Source: Holtermanniella nyarrowii
Taxonomy: Eukaryota > Basidiomycota > Tremellomycetes > Holtermanniales
Reading direction: 5' to 3'
DNA: 64,000 nt
NCBI GenBank assembly: GCA_001600035.1
Contig: BCIT01000017.1
Span: 129,816 to 193,815, forward strand
Shown: piece by piece, positions 12,815 to 23,176 of the stretch
Layout of the letters: each line of letters starts with the position of its first letter
Position numbering within the stretch: the stretch's first letter is position 1
Notes under the pieces: generated by a model
What the model saw: the letters and a program-made list of their open reading frames with translations, nothing else
Databases searched by the model: none
Told to the model about the DNA's origin: nothing
Program-made: the position numbers and the translations under genes

Positions 12815-13995
12815 ATGCAAACCAATCTTCGCAAGCCTACACAATACGAATCGCTCCTTGCGGGTGTCATTGCTGGCTCCATCGAGGGTGCTGTGACGTA
12901 CCCTGCAGAGTATCTCAAGACCAAGGCGCAATTCTCTGCTAAACCAGGACAAGTAAGCATCGCCACGCCCATCTTACAGCCCGAACTGACGCGACAGACG
13001 CAAGGCATTGTATCTCTACTGTCTGAGACAATTCGTAGCCACGGCGTGAAGGGTCTTTACTCTGGAGCTGGGGCCTTGATTGTCGGCAACGGCTTGAAAG
13101 CTGGTGTTCGATTTCTGACCTATGACTCAATCAAGGAGCAATTGAGAGACCGAGATGTAGGTCCCAGGCGGTGTGTGTCTACATGTAGATTTGCTCACCG
13201 CTTAGGGTCGTCTGACACCTTCAAGAACAATGCTTGCAGGACTAGGGGCTGGTGTGGTTGAAGCAGCAGTAGCCGTCACACCGTCAGAAACCATCAAGTA
13301 AGCTATTGCCTCTGTATCAGTACTCATGCGCTTCAGAACCAAGCTTATTCAGGATGCCGGATCCGTCCGACCGATGTACACCAACATGTTGAACGGAACG
13401 ATTGGCATCTGCCGGACCGAGGGTTTCGGTGGCATCTACCGCGGCCTAGCTCCCACTGTGAGTATTGAGAGCTGTGTTGGTTGCCTACTGACAAGATAAG
13501 ATCATGAAACAAGGCGCCAATAGTGCTGTGCGGTTCACATCCTTTGCTACTATCCAGCAATCATTGATCGACTTCACCAAGCCCGCTTCCGGCAAACTCT
13601 CTTCAATTGGGACATTCAGCGCAGGGGCAGGAGCAGGTCTCATCACAGTCTGTGAGTTCTCCTAGTAGCAGACTTCATTGGACTGATCTCGCAGACGCCA
13701 CAATGCCACTGGACAATGTGAAGACGAGAATGCAGAGTATCGGCGCCTCGACGCGATATCGCAATAGCTTCGACTGCCTCACGTCGGTATGTGGCAAGGC
13801 GTCCAAGTTGGCATTGGCTGAATGTACAGATAGTGAGGGAAGAAGGCGTCGCGAGACTCTGGGGAGGAACGACGCCAAGACTGGCTCGGCTGATGGTGCG
13901 TTGAGACATTCGAGCGAAATGCTGACATCACTCAGGCGAGCGGGGGCATTGTGTTCACAGTGTACGAACATTTGATTGGTGTTATGACTGCTTGA
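12815..13995 (+). CDS. Mitochondrial tricarboxylate carrier (CTP1/SLC25A1 type)
   Basis: Three carrier repeats are visible. The first begins YESLLAGVIAGSIEGAVTYP with AEYLKTKAQ. The second has LAGLGAGVVEAAVAVTPSET and IKTKL. The third has FSAGAGAGLITVYATMPLDN followed by VKTRMQ. The PxE substitution in repeats 1 and 2 is typical of citrate/tricarboxylate carriers, which swap citrate, isocitrate or cis-aconitate for malate. Introns lie near 12952-12999, 13155-13205, 13298-13340, 13458-13505, 13650-13694 and 13788-13830, plus one near 13895-13936. The stop is TGA at 13993. Ustilago Mtt1 and Aspergillus MttA, which export cis-aconitate for itaconate production, belong to the same broad group, so the PrpF-like neighbour is suggestive. 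Confidence 0.85.
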
Positions 13996-14557
13996 GGATG
14001 AAGTCGCTATGACAGCTTGAATCCTATATTGATGACGCATAGTAGCCGTCGTACACCGATAAAGCCAACGTCGCGACCTTGTTCATGATTATATCATACC
14101 CTATTCTTTGTCACACTTGTCCTCGTCAACTGAAAGTCAAGTAATCAGGTCCAGTTCACCAGAGCGCTTTCATCAGGGTATGATGTAAGGTGACTCATCC
14201 CCTACCGGCATCAACGCAGGGCCATTCCGTTTTTCGGTTGGAACGCCTCGCCCTCGCTACTTCAGGGACAACCACAACCCTCACGGCAGACTTCCACGCC
14301 ACCCCAGGCGAGCGGGCAGAGGAAAACCAAACTTTGTATAATTAAGTAACGATTCCGCCTTTTTCTTCAAACTAAGATTCGTCTGGTTCCGCTTCCGACG
14401 AGCAGATCCGACGCCGGACGCCGGCCATCGGGGAGCGGAAGCAGGCGTTCTCGTGTTGAAGGGCGGTACTAAAGAAATGGAAAAGGGTAGATGCACTCAG
14501 GGGCGTAAACCCCGAGAGTTGGAGGCGTCATCAGAGTCAAGTACTACATGAAAGACC
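13996..14557. other. Intergenic region upstream of methyltransferase gene
   Basis: No gene is recognised. A TATA-like TATAATTAAG lies at about 14337, a GTGACTCAT AP-1/TRE-like site near 14191, and GC-rich CCGG-type stretches lie near 14405-14430. This is probably the 3' end of the carrier transcript and the promoter of the methyltransferase gene. Confidence 0.4.
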
Positions 14558-16209
14558 ATGTGTGAAAAACCTCAATCATTCTTTTCAAACACTCTCATGA
14601 CGGACAGCGCATCACCTCACAGAGGTTCTCCAAGGTCGAGCGATTCAGACAAGAGGCTAGGAGAGGGTTCTTCGAGCAAGGATTCTCGCTCCTCGTCACC
14701 TTATGGACAGAAAAGGATCATGAGAGGCCAACGGCGGTCCCCGGCCAGTCCTACGGACTCTAGCTTCACTTTTACTGATACAATGGAGACAAGCGCGTGC
14801 GTACCCTGGTTCCTGCAGCTGCAGCTCACGGAAACAGCTTTCGCGAAGAGGAAGGACGACTCTACAATGCCATGCAAGGTATGTTCAGAGTTTGAAGCGA
14901 AATGCAGAGCTGATTGGCAGATGATTATGCACTTCCGGCCGGTATGTACCTCGTTGTGGGCGCTATGCAGCTGACTTATAACCCAGATCCTGAGGAAGCA
15001 GAGGTACGCGCTTGCGTACGAGCTTGTTCTGAAGATATCTAGCGGTTAGACATTCATCATGATGCTCTCAAACTCGTAAGTCTCTCGCTGTCAAGAGGTC
15101 CACAATCTGATGATGATCTCAGCTTATTGGGCGAAATTACGTTGGTCCAGTCGATACCTTTCTCAATGCGGCAGGTCCAGAAGGCACTGGGAAGCGTGTC
15201 CTTGATATCGGATGTGGCACCGCCAAATGGCAAGTATCACATTTCAGACGCTGTCATTTGCTGATCTTGACAGGGCTATCGAGATGGCGCTCGAGTTTCC
15301 TCGAGCAGAGTTCGTTGGCGTATGTCTGGCCGTTGTGGCTCGCAAAAGGACCTATGCTGACTGCCGTAGATGGACCTTGTCCCTATCCAGCCAGATCGTT
15401 TGCCGGACAATCTCTCGATAGTCTGTGACGACTTGCTGTCTGGTCTCCCCTTTCCTTCTGAATCGTTCGACATGGTTCATGTCCGCCAATTGTGCTTCGG
15501 AGTACGTATCGTTGACTGACAATAATGCTGACAGTCAAGATACGAGATCACGCAGCCCTATTCCGCAACGTCGCTACCGTTCTCAAGCCCGGAGGTCTCC
15601 TCATGACGAGCGAGGCCGAGATCGCCTACTTTGCATCTGGTCAAAAGACTGAAGAAGTCGCACCTTCAACTGCCTTTTTGTTTGAAAATATCGCCAAGTC
15701 GGTTGCATAGACAGTACGAGCACTTGCTGATGAAGCCAGGAAAGGACTGGAGGCAAGAGGACTCGATCCATACGCAGCGCTTCGCATCCCGAGGATTCTG
15801 CAAGATACTGGGTTATACGAAGATCTCGCCACCACGCGCGCAGATGTCCCGATAAGCCCTTGGTCAAACGGTGAGCTTAGCTGACGGGACTGGTGCTGAT
15901 GGCCAGATGCGTTCCTACAGGACGTGGGCAGAGTGATGAGGGAGAGCGCGAGAAACTATCCCGAAGTACGTCAATCTGGTATCGGAAAAGCTGCGCTAAC
16001 GGCAGGTCATCAAGCTGATGCTAATGGATGGTGCTGGTTTGTCAGCTGAAGACTACGATGCGCTCAGGCTGGGCCATATCGCTGAGCTCGACGACTTGAA
16101 AGCTAATCTTGTGCGTTGTCACCGTCGCAGGGAGGGGTGGACTGATGCAAGGTCAGATGATGTCGATCTGGATGACTTGGGCGACGAGGAAGTGATACGT
16201 ACAGCCTGA
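14558..16209 (+). CDS. SAM-dependent methyltransferase (fungal class I)
   Basis: A gene with about ten introns. After a Ser-rich N-terminus, joined exons give the core class I fold. Motif I is KRVLDIGCGTAKWAIEMA around 15190-15280. An acidic strand end EFVGMDLVPIQP follows, then DDLLSGLPFPSESFDMVHVR (motif II-like), and LFRNVATVLKPGGLLMTSE (motif III). The C-terminal part reads on to the stop at 16209. One intron (15229-15272) starts with GC instead of GT. The family is very common next to fungal secondary-metabolite genes and in LaeA-like regulators, and the substrate cannot be read from sequence. ATG 14597 is an equally good start. It sits 562 bp downstream of the tricarboxylate carrier on the same strand. 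Confidence 0.8.
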
Positions 16210-16405
16210 TATAAGATGGAACAATGCAGATGTCATGAGGTCACGCAGCTGAGAGTTGTGTTCCTGCGCTGGTTGTTGGAATATTGGTGCCACTTACCCC
16301 ATGGTGTATTTTCACGTGCATGCGGGGAAGCTTACCGCTGCTGCTGCTGCAGCGGTGGACGTCGACTTTCCAACGTCCGTGCTTTCATTGCAGATCGTAT
16401 TCAGG

Positions 16406-19315
16406 ATGACGAAGAACACCGTACAACTACCTATTCTATGCTTCAATGATGTGTGAGTATGAGGCAGTTGACAAACAATGCTGATGCCTTAGCTATCGCG
16501 TTCACCAAAAGTATAACGCTCCGCCGTCCACGAACAGTGCTACGCAAAAAGCAAACGAAACAGCTCAGGAATTCATCTCCGTCTCACAATTTGGGCATAC
16601 GCTTCTGACCATCCGCGAGAAATGGGCAGACGTCGAGGTCGACGGCGCGGTTGAGAAACAGGGGTTGGTACTCTTTGCAGGAGATCTGTTCAGCCCTAGT
16701 GTTGAATCTTCGGTGACGAGAGGGTAGGTCATATCATGATCAAGAAGGACATCACTGACACGCAGGTCTCATATGGTATATACTTTTCAATCGAGTTCTC
16801 CGCTCATGACTAGGTTCCAATCATCAACACTTTGAAAGTTGACTGTTCTCTCGTGGGAAATCACGACTTTGACTTTGGTGAGCTCTTTGGTCTTGAAGTG
16901 TGAGCCTGGATCTCACAAAACCCAGGCTATCCTCATTTAACCACTTTGATCAAGTCTTGTACTTTCCCTTGGTTGCTGTCCAACGTGGTGGATATTTCCA
17001 CGGGAAAACAGCCGGAATGTCTACACAAATACTGGACTACGACTCGATGTGGAGTCAAAATCGGAGTCATCGGGCTTGTGGAAAAGTACATACATTGAGA
17101 TCTCTCGGCTGACCTCAGGGACTGGATTGCCACGATTCCTTCTTGGCCAGAGACATTCGAGTACCGTTCCATGCAAGAGACCGGTACCGAGCTGTCAAGA
17201 GAGCTGCGAGACCCGCAGGGAGAACACAAATGTGACATTGTCATCGCCTTGACGCACGCACGCGTTCCAAATGACATTGATCTAGCACTTCAGCTCGGGG
17301 CGGTCGACAAGAAGGACGTCGCGATGGAGCACGGAGTTGACTTGATCATAGGCGGTCACGACCATGTGAGTTCAGTGGCAAAAGAGGCGATCATGCTGAT
17401 TGGAAATCCAGATGTACTATGTACGTCAGAAAAGGACTGCTTTAGTGATGGACCTGATGGACAGATCGGCAGAGGCGCCGCGTCTTGGGAAGGTAGCGTT
17501 GGCGAACGAGGTGTTCCCGGCACAGAGAAAGACACGGGCGTCAGACTTATCAAATCCGGGACGGACTTCCGAGACTTGAGCGAAGCTTTCCTTGACCTGG
17601 AGAGCACGCCAAAAGGCGGTATCCGCAAGCGAGTTCTAAAGACTTTGACCGGGAAGCACCACGAAATCGTTCCCTCCACGCCAGCCGACAAGTCGTTCGA
17701 GTCTCTCGTGGAGAACTTATTATCCACAGTTTCTGGCACCCTCAGCAAGCCCGTGTGCTTCACGTTGACGCCTTTCGACGCTCGCAGTGACAAGGTGCGA
17801 ACGCGTGAGACTGCCCTTGGGAATTGGATCGCCGATATTCTGTTGCATGCTTATGCCGAGTCTCTTGGAGAAGAGGTGCAGGGCGAGGATGTTGAGGGCC
17901 TAGAGAAACTGAGAGAGGAAGAGAGGAGACTCAAGGGTGGAGCTGATGCTGTGATTATTTGCGGAGGGACACTCAGAGGGGACTCGCAATACGGGCCTGG
18001 TGAGTTGGATTCTTGTGCATATCTCTGACATTCGCAGGCAAGATCACGCTGGGCGATATCTTAGGTATGTTAAAGGATATTGAAGCAAGCAGTTGACGTC
18101 TAACAGAGATCCTGCCTTTTGATGACCCCGTCGTGTGCTTGGAGGTACTTTTGCTTCTCCATGAGCCCTGGCTGACCTCTCAGATCGACGGCAAGGGCAT
18201 CTGGGACACAATGGAAGCAGCTTTGTCCAAGTGGCCGGCGCAAGAAGGGTTCGCACATCTCGTCTGGCTGAAGGCTGACTCCCATAGACGGTTTCCTATC
18301 GTCTCTGGTTTGGCGGTCAAGTGGGATCACACACGTCCACCAAACTCTCGCGTTCTCAGCATCAACCTCGTCAAGATCACGCATGATGAGGAAGATGATG
18401 ATGATGATGATGATGACGAGGCTGTGGACTTCATTGAGCAGGAGGATGGAACGCGAGTGGAGATCAAGCAGCGCAAGCATGAGCTCGGAGAGCCAATCAT
18501 GAATGAGGAGGGAGGACGGACCTACCAAATCGTACGGCTCAGAACACGCATGTTGATTGGCTAACCTTTGCGCAGGTGACGAGAAACTACATGGCAGAAG
18601 GTTACGATGGCTTTGCCCCTCTCAAGGACAGGCGGATGATCATTGATGACGAGACGGGCCAGCGCATGAGTAACATCATTCGCTCGTTCCTGCTAGGTAC
18701 GTCTGCCGCTCAAGTGGATGTTTTGACATTGTAGGATCTCAGTACATCTTTCGCCACAAGCAGCTGCTTGACCAACATGAAGCGCATCTCTCCGAACATA
18801 CGGCCAAGGTACTGGCCCGTGAGACCAGACGGGCGTCCTATACTCCTTCTCCGAGGGCATCACCCATGGCTTCTCCCAAATCCCCTTTGAACGAGTTTCG
18901 TAAGATCGTTGGCTCTGTCATGCGCTCGCCTCTCTCCAGCCCGATCATTGAGAAAAATGAGGATGAGGCGAATGGAGACTGTGAGGCGCTTGCTCAGAAG
19001 CGACATATCGTGCGTCATGACTGGAACGCTATCAGAGATGCGCTCCATGTGGCGAGGCATGAGCATCTGAGTGCCATCGACTGCTTCGTAGGTTATCACA
19101 TGCTGGCGTGTGCTTCACTAACATTGCAGGACGGCAAAGAGACACGCAAGCAGGCCCAACAGCCCGAAGGTGCACCTCCTTTGCACGCTATCAAAAGCTT
19201 TATTGTCAACGCCGTAGAGGCCGAGGATTTGACTGGGGTCGGCGCAGACCTCGCGATCGTCAGTCCTTTGGCCGACGGAAGGATGCTGGATGTGGCAGAA
19301 GGGCGTTCTCAGTGA
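16406..19315 (+). CDS. 5'-nucleotidase-like metallophosphoesterase
   Basis: The N-terminal calcineurin-like domain begins QLPILCFNDVYRV after a tiny first exon. It shows the metal-binding set: FNDVYRVHQ, LFAGDLFSP, LVGNHDFDFG, ALTHARVPND and IIGGHDH. The C-terminal 5'-nucleotidase domain follows (RTRETALGNWIADILLHAY, then DAVIICGGTLRGDSQYGPGK and LGDILEILPFDDPVV). These enzymes release phosphate from nucleotides or related phosphoesters. I see no signal peptide or GPI signal, so it looks intracellular. An in-frame GAT repeat near 18391-18420 codes an Asp tract. A Ser/Pro-rich extension at 18780-18900 lies past the usual family end. At least eight short introns are present. The start ATG at 16406 was chosen because its 16-residue exon splices in frame onto the first metal site. 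Confidence 0.82.
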
Positions 19316-19849
19316 TGATGTCTTTCTCGCAAGACGCGACGTTCTGCTTATCATTTGCATGCATACTATGAAATTGTCGACGCGCAGAGGCCGTCTATGA
19401 AAGAGCCCTGAGACAAGGTCATGGTCCCAGGACCTTGCCCTGGAACCCAACAAGGTGTTACTTTTACCGCGACCAAGTGCTTGATGGTCGCGTCTTGATA
19501 GGGCTTGTCCGACATTTAGACTTCAGAGGACGACAAGGACGTTTCAGGGTGAATAGAAGGGCAGGACACTCCTTAGAACCCTCTTTAGCCGTGGTGGGAA
19601 TGCTCACGAACTTGACACGCTGAAAACGAGTAGTTGAAGGAACAAACGCAGAGGCCCAAGCGAGACGTTGTTGTCCGACCCCAGACTTGCCTTTGAGCCA
19701 TCACAGGGCAACGTCGGTAGCAAAGGGCCTGGGAGCTGAGCAGTGCAGCTCCTGGCATGCAAGAGACGGGTTACGTCCCACTTGGGCTGCCAATAACCCT
19801 GGACAGCAAAGAACAAGAATGGGGGCGCCGTCAGAGTGGGACGCTCCCG
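19316..19849. other. Intergenic region, no gene seen
   Basis: No convincing coding region is seen. It holds a 7-bp inverted repeat (CAAGGTC / GACCTTG, 10 bp apart) at about 19412-19436, of unknown meaning. It presumably contains the 3' end of the nucleotidase-like gene and the promoter of the MIT-domain gene. Confidence 0.4.
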
Positions 19850-22800
19850 ATGGATGAAGGCTTTGGTATAGGAAATATGGACAGCTTGAGCCGTCCAGGT
19901 CCAGCGAACGGTATGTGTGCTGAGCTATCACTGTGATGCGTACTGATACCCCTCAGCTTCAACGTCGAGTTCACAAAGAAGGCAAATGCAGCCATCCTCC
20001 CTTCGCGGTCCTGCATCGGCATCCGAGGCGTATGCTCTGAATTCTCGCTCACAGCCAAGTAGAGAGCGCAGAGTCTCCAGCGGTCTACGAGATGCAGGTC
20101 TCAGCAGCAGATCGTCGAGGTTATTCGGGGCGTCCAACTCTCCTCCAGGTCCACCACCTGGCCCACCTCGTAAGTAGCTGCAAACGGCTTTCTGCTAACT
20201 ATGTCTAGCCTCCGAGCCTCCTCCTTTGCCCCCATCATCACATCCATTTGCTCAGCAACCTCTATCTGCGCCTCAGTCGCAAAGAGGGTCATCCTCCATG
20301 GCGTCAAGCAGTCACGGACACGAAGACGAGTCCATCAACCGTCCTCAACTGTCCCCACGAATATCATCGCTGCCACGGCAACAGTCTGTCTCGGCTCCTG
20401 CTAGATCTCAACAGCAGCCTCGAACACCCTCGCGCCATCTCCTGCAGTCGGCTCTGGATCTAGCACAGAAGGCAGTTGATCTTGATCGGGTGAATGATGT
20501 CTCTGGTGCCCTCGAAAAGTACACAGAGGCTGTCACGCGTTTAAGGAGTGTCATGGAGCGTGTTGGGATAGAGCCAGGGCCACCGCCGGTTGGCGTGTCT
20601 GTTTCTGAAGCTCAAAACCCTCCGCAACAGCGTAGCAATGGGACAAGGGGCGAAGAGGAGGGCAGAACGCTGAGAGGGATTGTGAGTTTAGGTGTCGGTT
20701 TGCGCTGATCGGCTAGCATGATGCCTACGTGGCCCGTATTGGCCTTCTTCTTGGTTTCCAGGCAGAGGAAGAGGAAGCTTCGCGTCATGCGATGATGAAC
20801 GGGGATGCTGGGCCAAGTCGGCATCCTTATGGGCCGGATGATAGTGCGGTCGCAGGCATCGGGAGTTTAATGCTGGATGACGTCGGGGACAGTGACTCTC
20901 ATCACTTCTCGCCTCCGCGTTCGTCATCGGCAACTGCAAGCAGGGCAAGGACCCTGTCATCAGCCCGAAGATCGATGGATCTTCTTGCGGACGCCGATAA
21001 CACAGCGACCTCTGCAGATCGAGATGCGGTCTCCACTACACAACATGATTCTGCGCCCGCTACAATGTCGTTTGATCAAGCCCTCGCGCAAGGGCCGAGT
21101 GTTAGTGCGAGCAAAAAAAATAGTGCCGCAGAGGCGGCGGCCAGACGACAAAGTCTTGTCAGCTCTCTTGGGCTTGGCCCATCACCAGTGCAGCATGTCA
21201 CTTTTCCACGCCAAGAAGCACCTCAGGCCGAATCACCTACGAAAGCCAGACGAATGGCACGAGAATCCATTGGTTTGGATGTTGAGCTCGAGGAGGTGGA
21301 GGCTCAAGCGGCTGAGGAGATGGAGCAACTATCGCGTACGCCTCGCGTTGCGACGTATGGGACTGAAGCAGGGCAAGAACCCCGGGCGAGAGCTGATAGT
21401 CGAGGCAGTCGACTGGGCAGGTCGATGGCCTCGTCTGTGTCTTCGCAAAACTCCCTGGTGTCTCTGAGTGACGACCGTCCACTGCCATCGCTGCCAGAAG
21501 CGCCATTGTTCCCGGACAGCAATCGACCTGGCATCAACACGAGGAAGACGAGTCTAAGCGGCGCATCCTCAGCATCTGGCTCGACTGCAATTATGGTGAG
21601 CCCGACGACTTCCCAGGGCACCATCAGCCAGCGCCGCAAGGGCGATTCTAGAGACACCTCGATATCATCCATGGGTGACATTTTCCGAGGGCTTGGAGGA
21701 ATGGGGCGCAATAAAGGGGTCCAGGAGGGACCTCGCACAGGGTCGACCACAGGCTCCAAGTCGCCGTCCATCGACGGCTTGCCTCATAGCGCTTCTTCAA
21801 GAGGCAGCATGTCTGCGGGTGTCGGGGGCATGCCTATAGTCAGCACTCGCATGCGCTCAGCATCTCAGCCTCAACGACCGTCATTATCATTTCGCCATCC
21901 CTCTGGCTTGCCTAGCGAGCCTGTGCCGCCTATCCCATCGACGAACCGCAAGGTGTCGTTGCCAACGCACCCAACACCTGAACGGACGCATCTGCGAATT
22001 GTGACAGAGAGAGGCACGCCATCCCCGGCTTCCACCATGTTGGCTTCTCGCTACCATCACGATCTCGACAGCCCAACGCGTCCAGCTCAACCCTACCGAA
22101 CGTTACCGCTGCCGCCAAACGAGGTCTTTCCGCCCGCAGCCTCTGGGTCTTCGGCGTCAATGCTGCTCATGGCAGGTACTCAGCACGGCTCGCTGCTGTC
22201 GCCACTCCCCGAGCCAGTGCCGACACTACTACAGCACCGGCCATTCCATCTTCTTCGACAGCTGCGCAGCACTATCTTGTCGCCGACCGGCGGGTATGCG
22301 ACACGGCGGCTGCACATCCCGAGAGAAGTCTGGTCGCAAGGTGGCGCCAAGCTTGCGTCTCTTGAGACGAAAGTCAAGGTCATCGAGCTGCTCGTCTTTC
22401 AATTGCACACGGTCGAGGCTTGCGGGACACATCTTCTTGAGAGCGGTTTGCGTGATTCTCGCGAGTTCTTGAAAGCTCTTGACGATCTTGATGGACTTTT
22501 CGATGAGTGTCAGAAGATGCTAGGCAAGAAGCTGGGGTTGACTCTTGGCGGTGTCAAGGGCAAAAAGCTCTCTGGAGTGAGTGTTGAAGCAAGTTTGGGA
22601 TTGACTCGCAGACGGGTATGGCCAATTGGGGCAGTAAGTTTGCACGTTCGCTGGATCGGATCGCCAACGGGAAAAAGTGAGCTTTCTGCCCAAGACATCA
22701 TTGACATTCAGTCTTGACTCGCCAACGGCGTACGTGGATGCTCTGACCAAGCTGTGCCAAGCTTCGCAGGTGCTGGGTAAGTTGACTTGACGACTCCGTC

Positions 22801-23055
22801 TACTTACACTAGATCAATACCTCTTGTCCTACACCGGCCCGCCATCGCACTTTGCAGACTTGCCACCAAAAATCAGCAATCACGTCGAGCTGCGTTTGAG
22901 GCGCTCTTCCGAATTCTTTGGAGCACTGATCGTACCATTTGTAGTTGAGGATCTCAAGTCTTTGTTGGTGCGTCTTTCCATCTGCGTCACCTCGCTCGCT
23001 AACGCTGTCACAGTTCAAATATCTCAAGCATGGCAATCGATGGCTAGACGAGTAG
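19850..23055 (+). CDS. MIT-domain protein with long Ser-rich middle
   Basis: The start MDEGFGIGNMDSL at 19850 splices into a Pro/Ser-rich N-terminus with a GPPPGPPPPSEPPPLPP run. A MIT domain follows at 20430-20570 (LLQSALDLAQKAVDLDRVND and GALEKYTEAVTRL), a three-helix bundle that binds ESCRT-III tails or microtubule partners. About 450 disordered residues rich in Ser, Arg and Pro follow at 20720-22200. Then comes a conserved-looking helical C-terminal region (REVWSQGGAKLASLETKVKV onward, 22310-23055) ending KYLKHGNRWLDE. This layout is seen in fungal MIT-domain proteins of unknown role, so an endosomal or cytoskeletal function is inference. Introns are short and the largest exon is over 1.8 kb. 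Confidence 0.75.
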
Positions 23056-23176
23056 TGAAGGATTTCAGGGGTTGAGAAGTGTACGAGTAGTGAACTGATG
23101 TCCGTGATGAGAGACAGGTTGCAACGTTGTCCATTACGATAGTACTAGATACAAAGACACTCTCCATGTCTCTCTC

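Noticed and set aside
18391-18420. GAT trinucleotide repeat as a possible regulatory or unstable element
   Set aside because: It is an ordinary in-frame Asp tract of the nucleotidase-like gene; such tracts are common.
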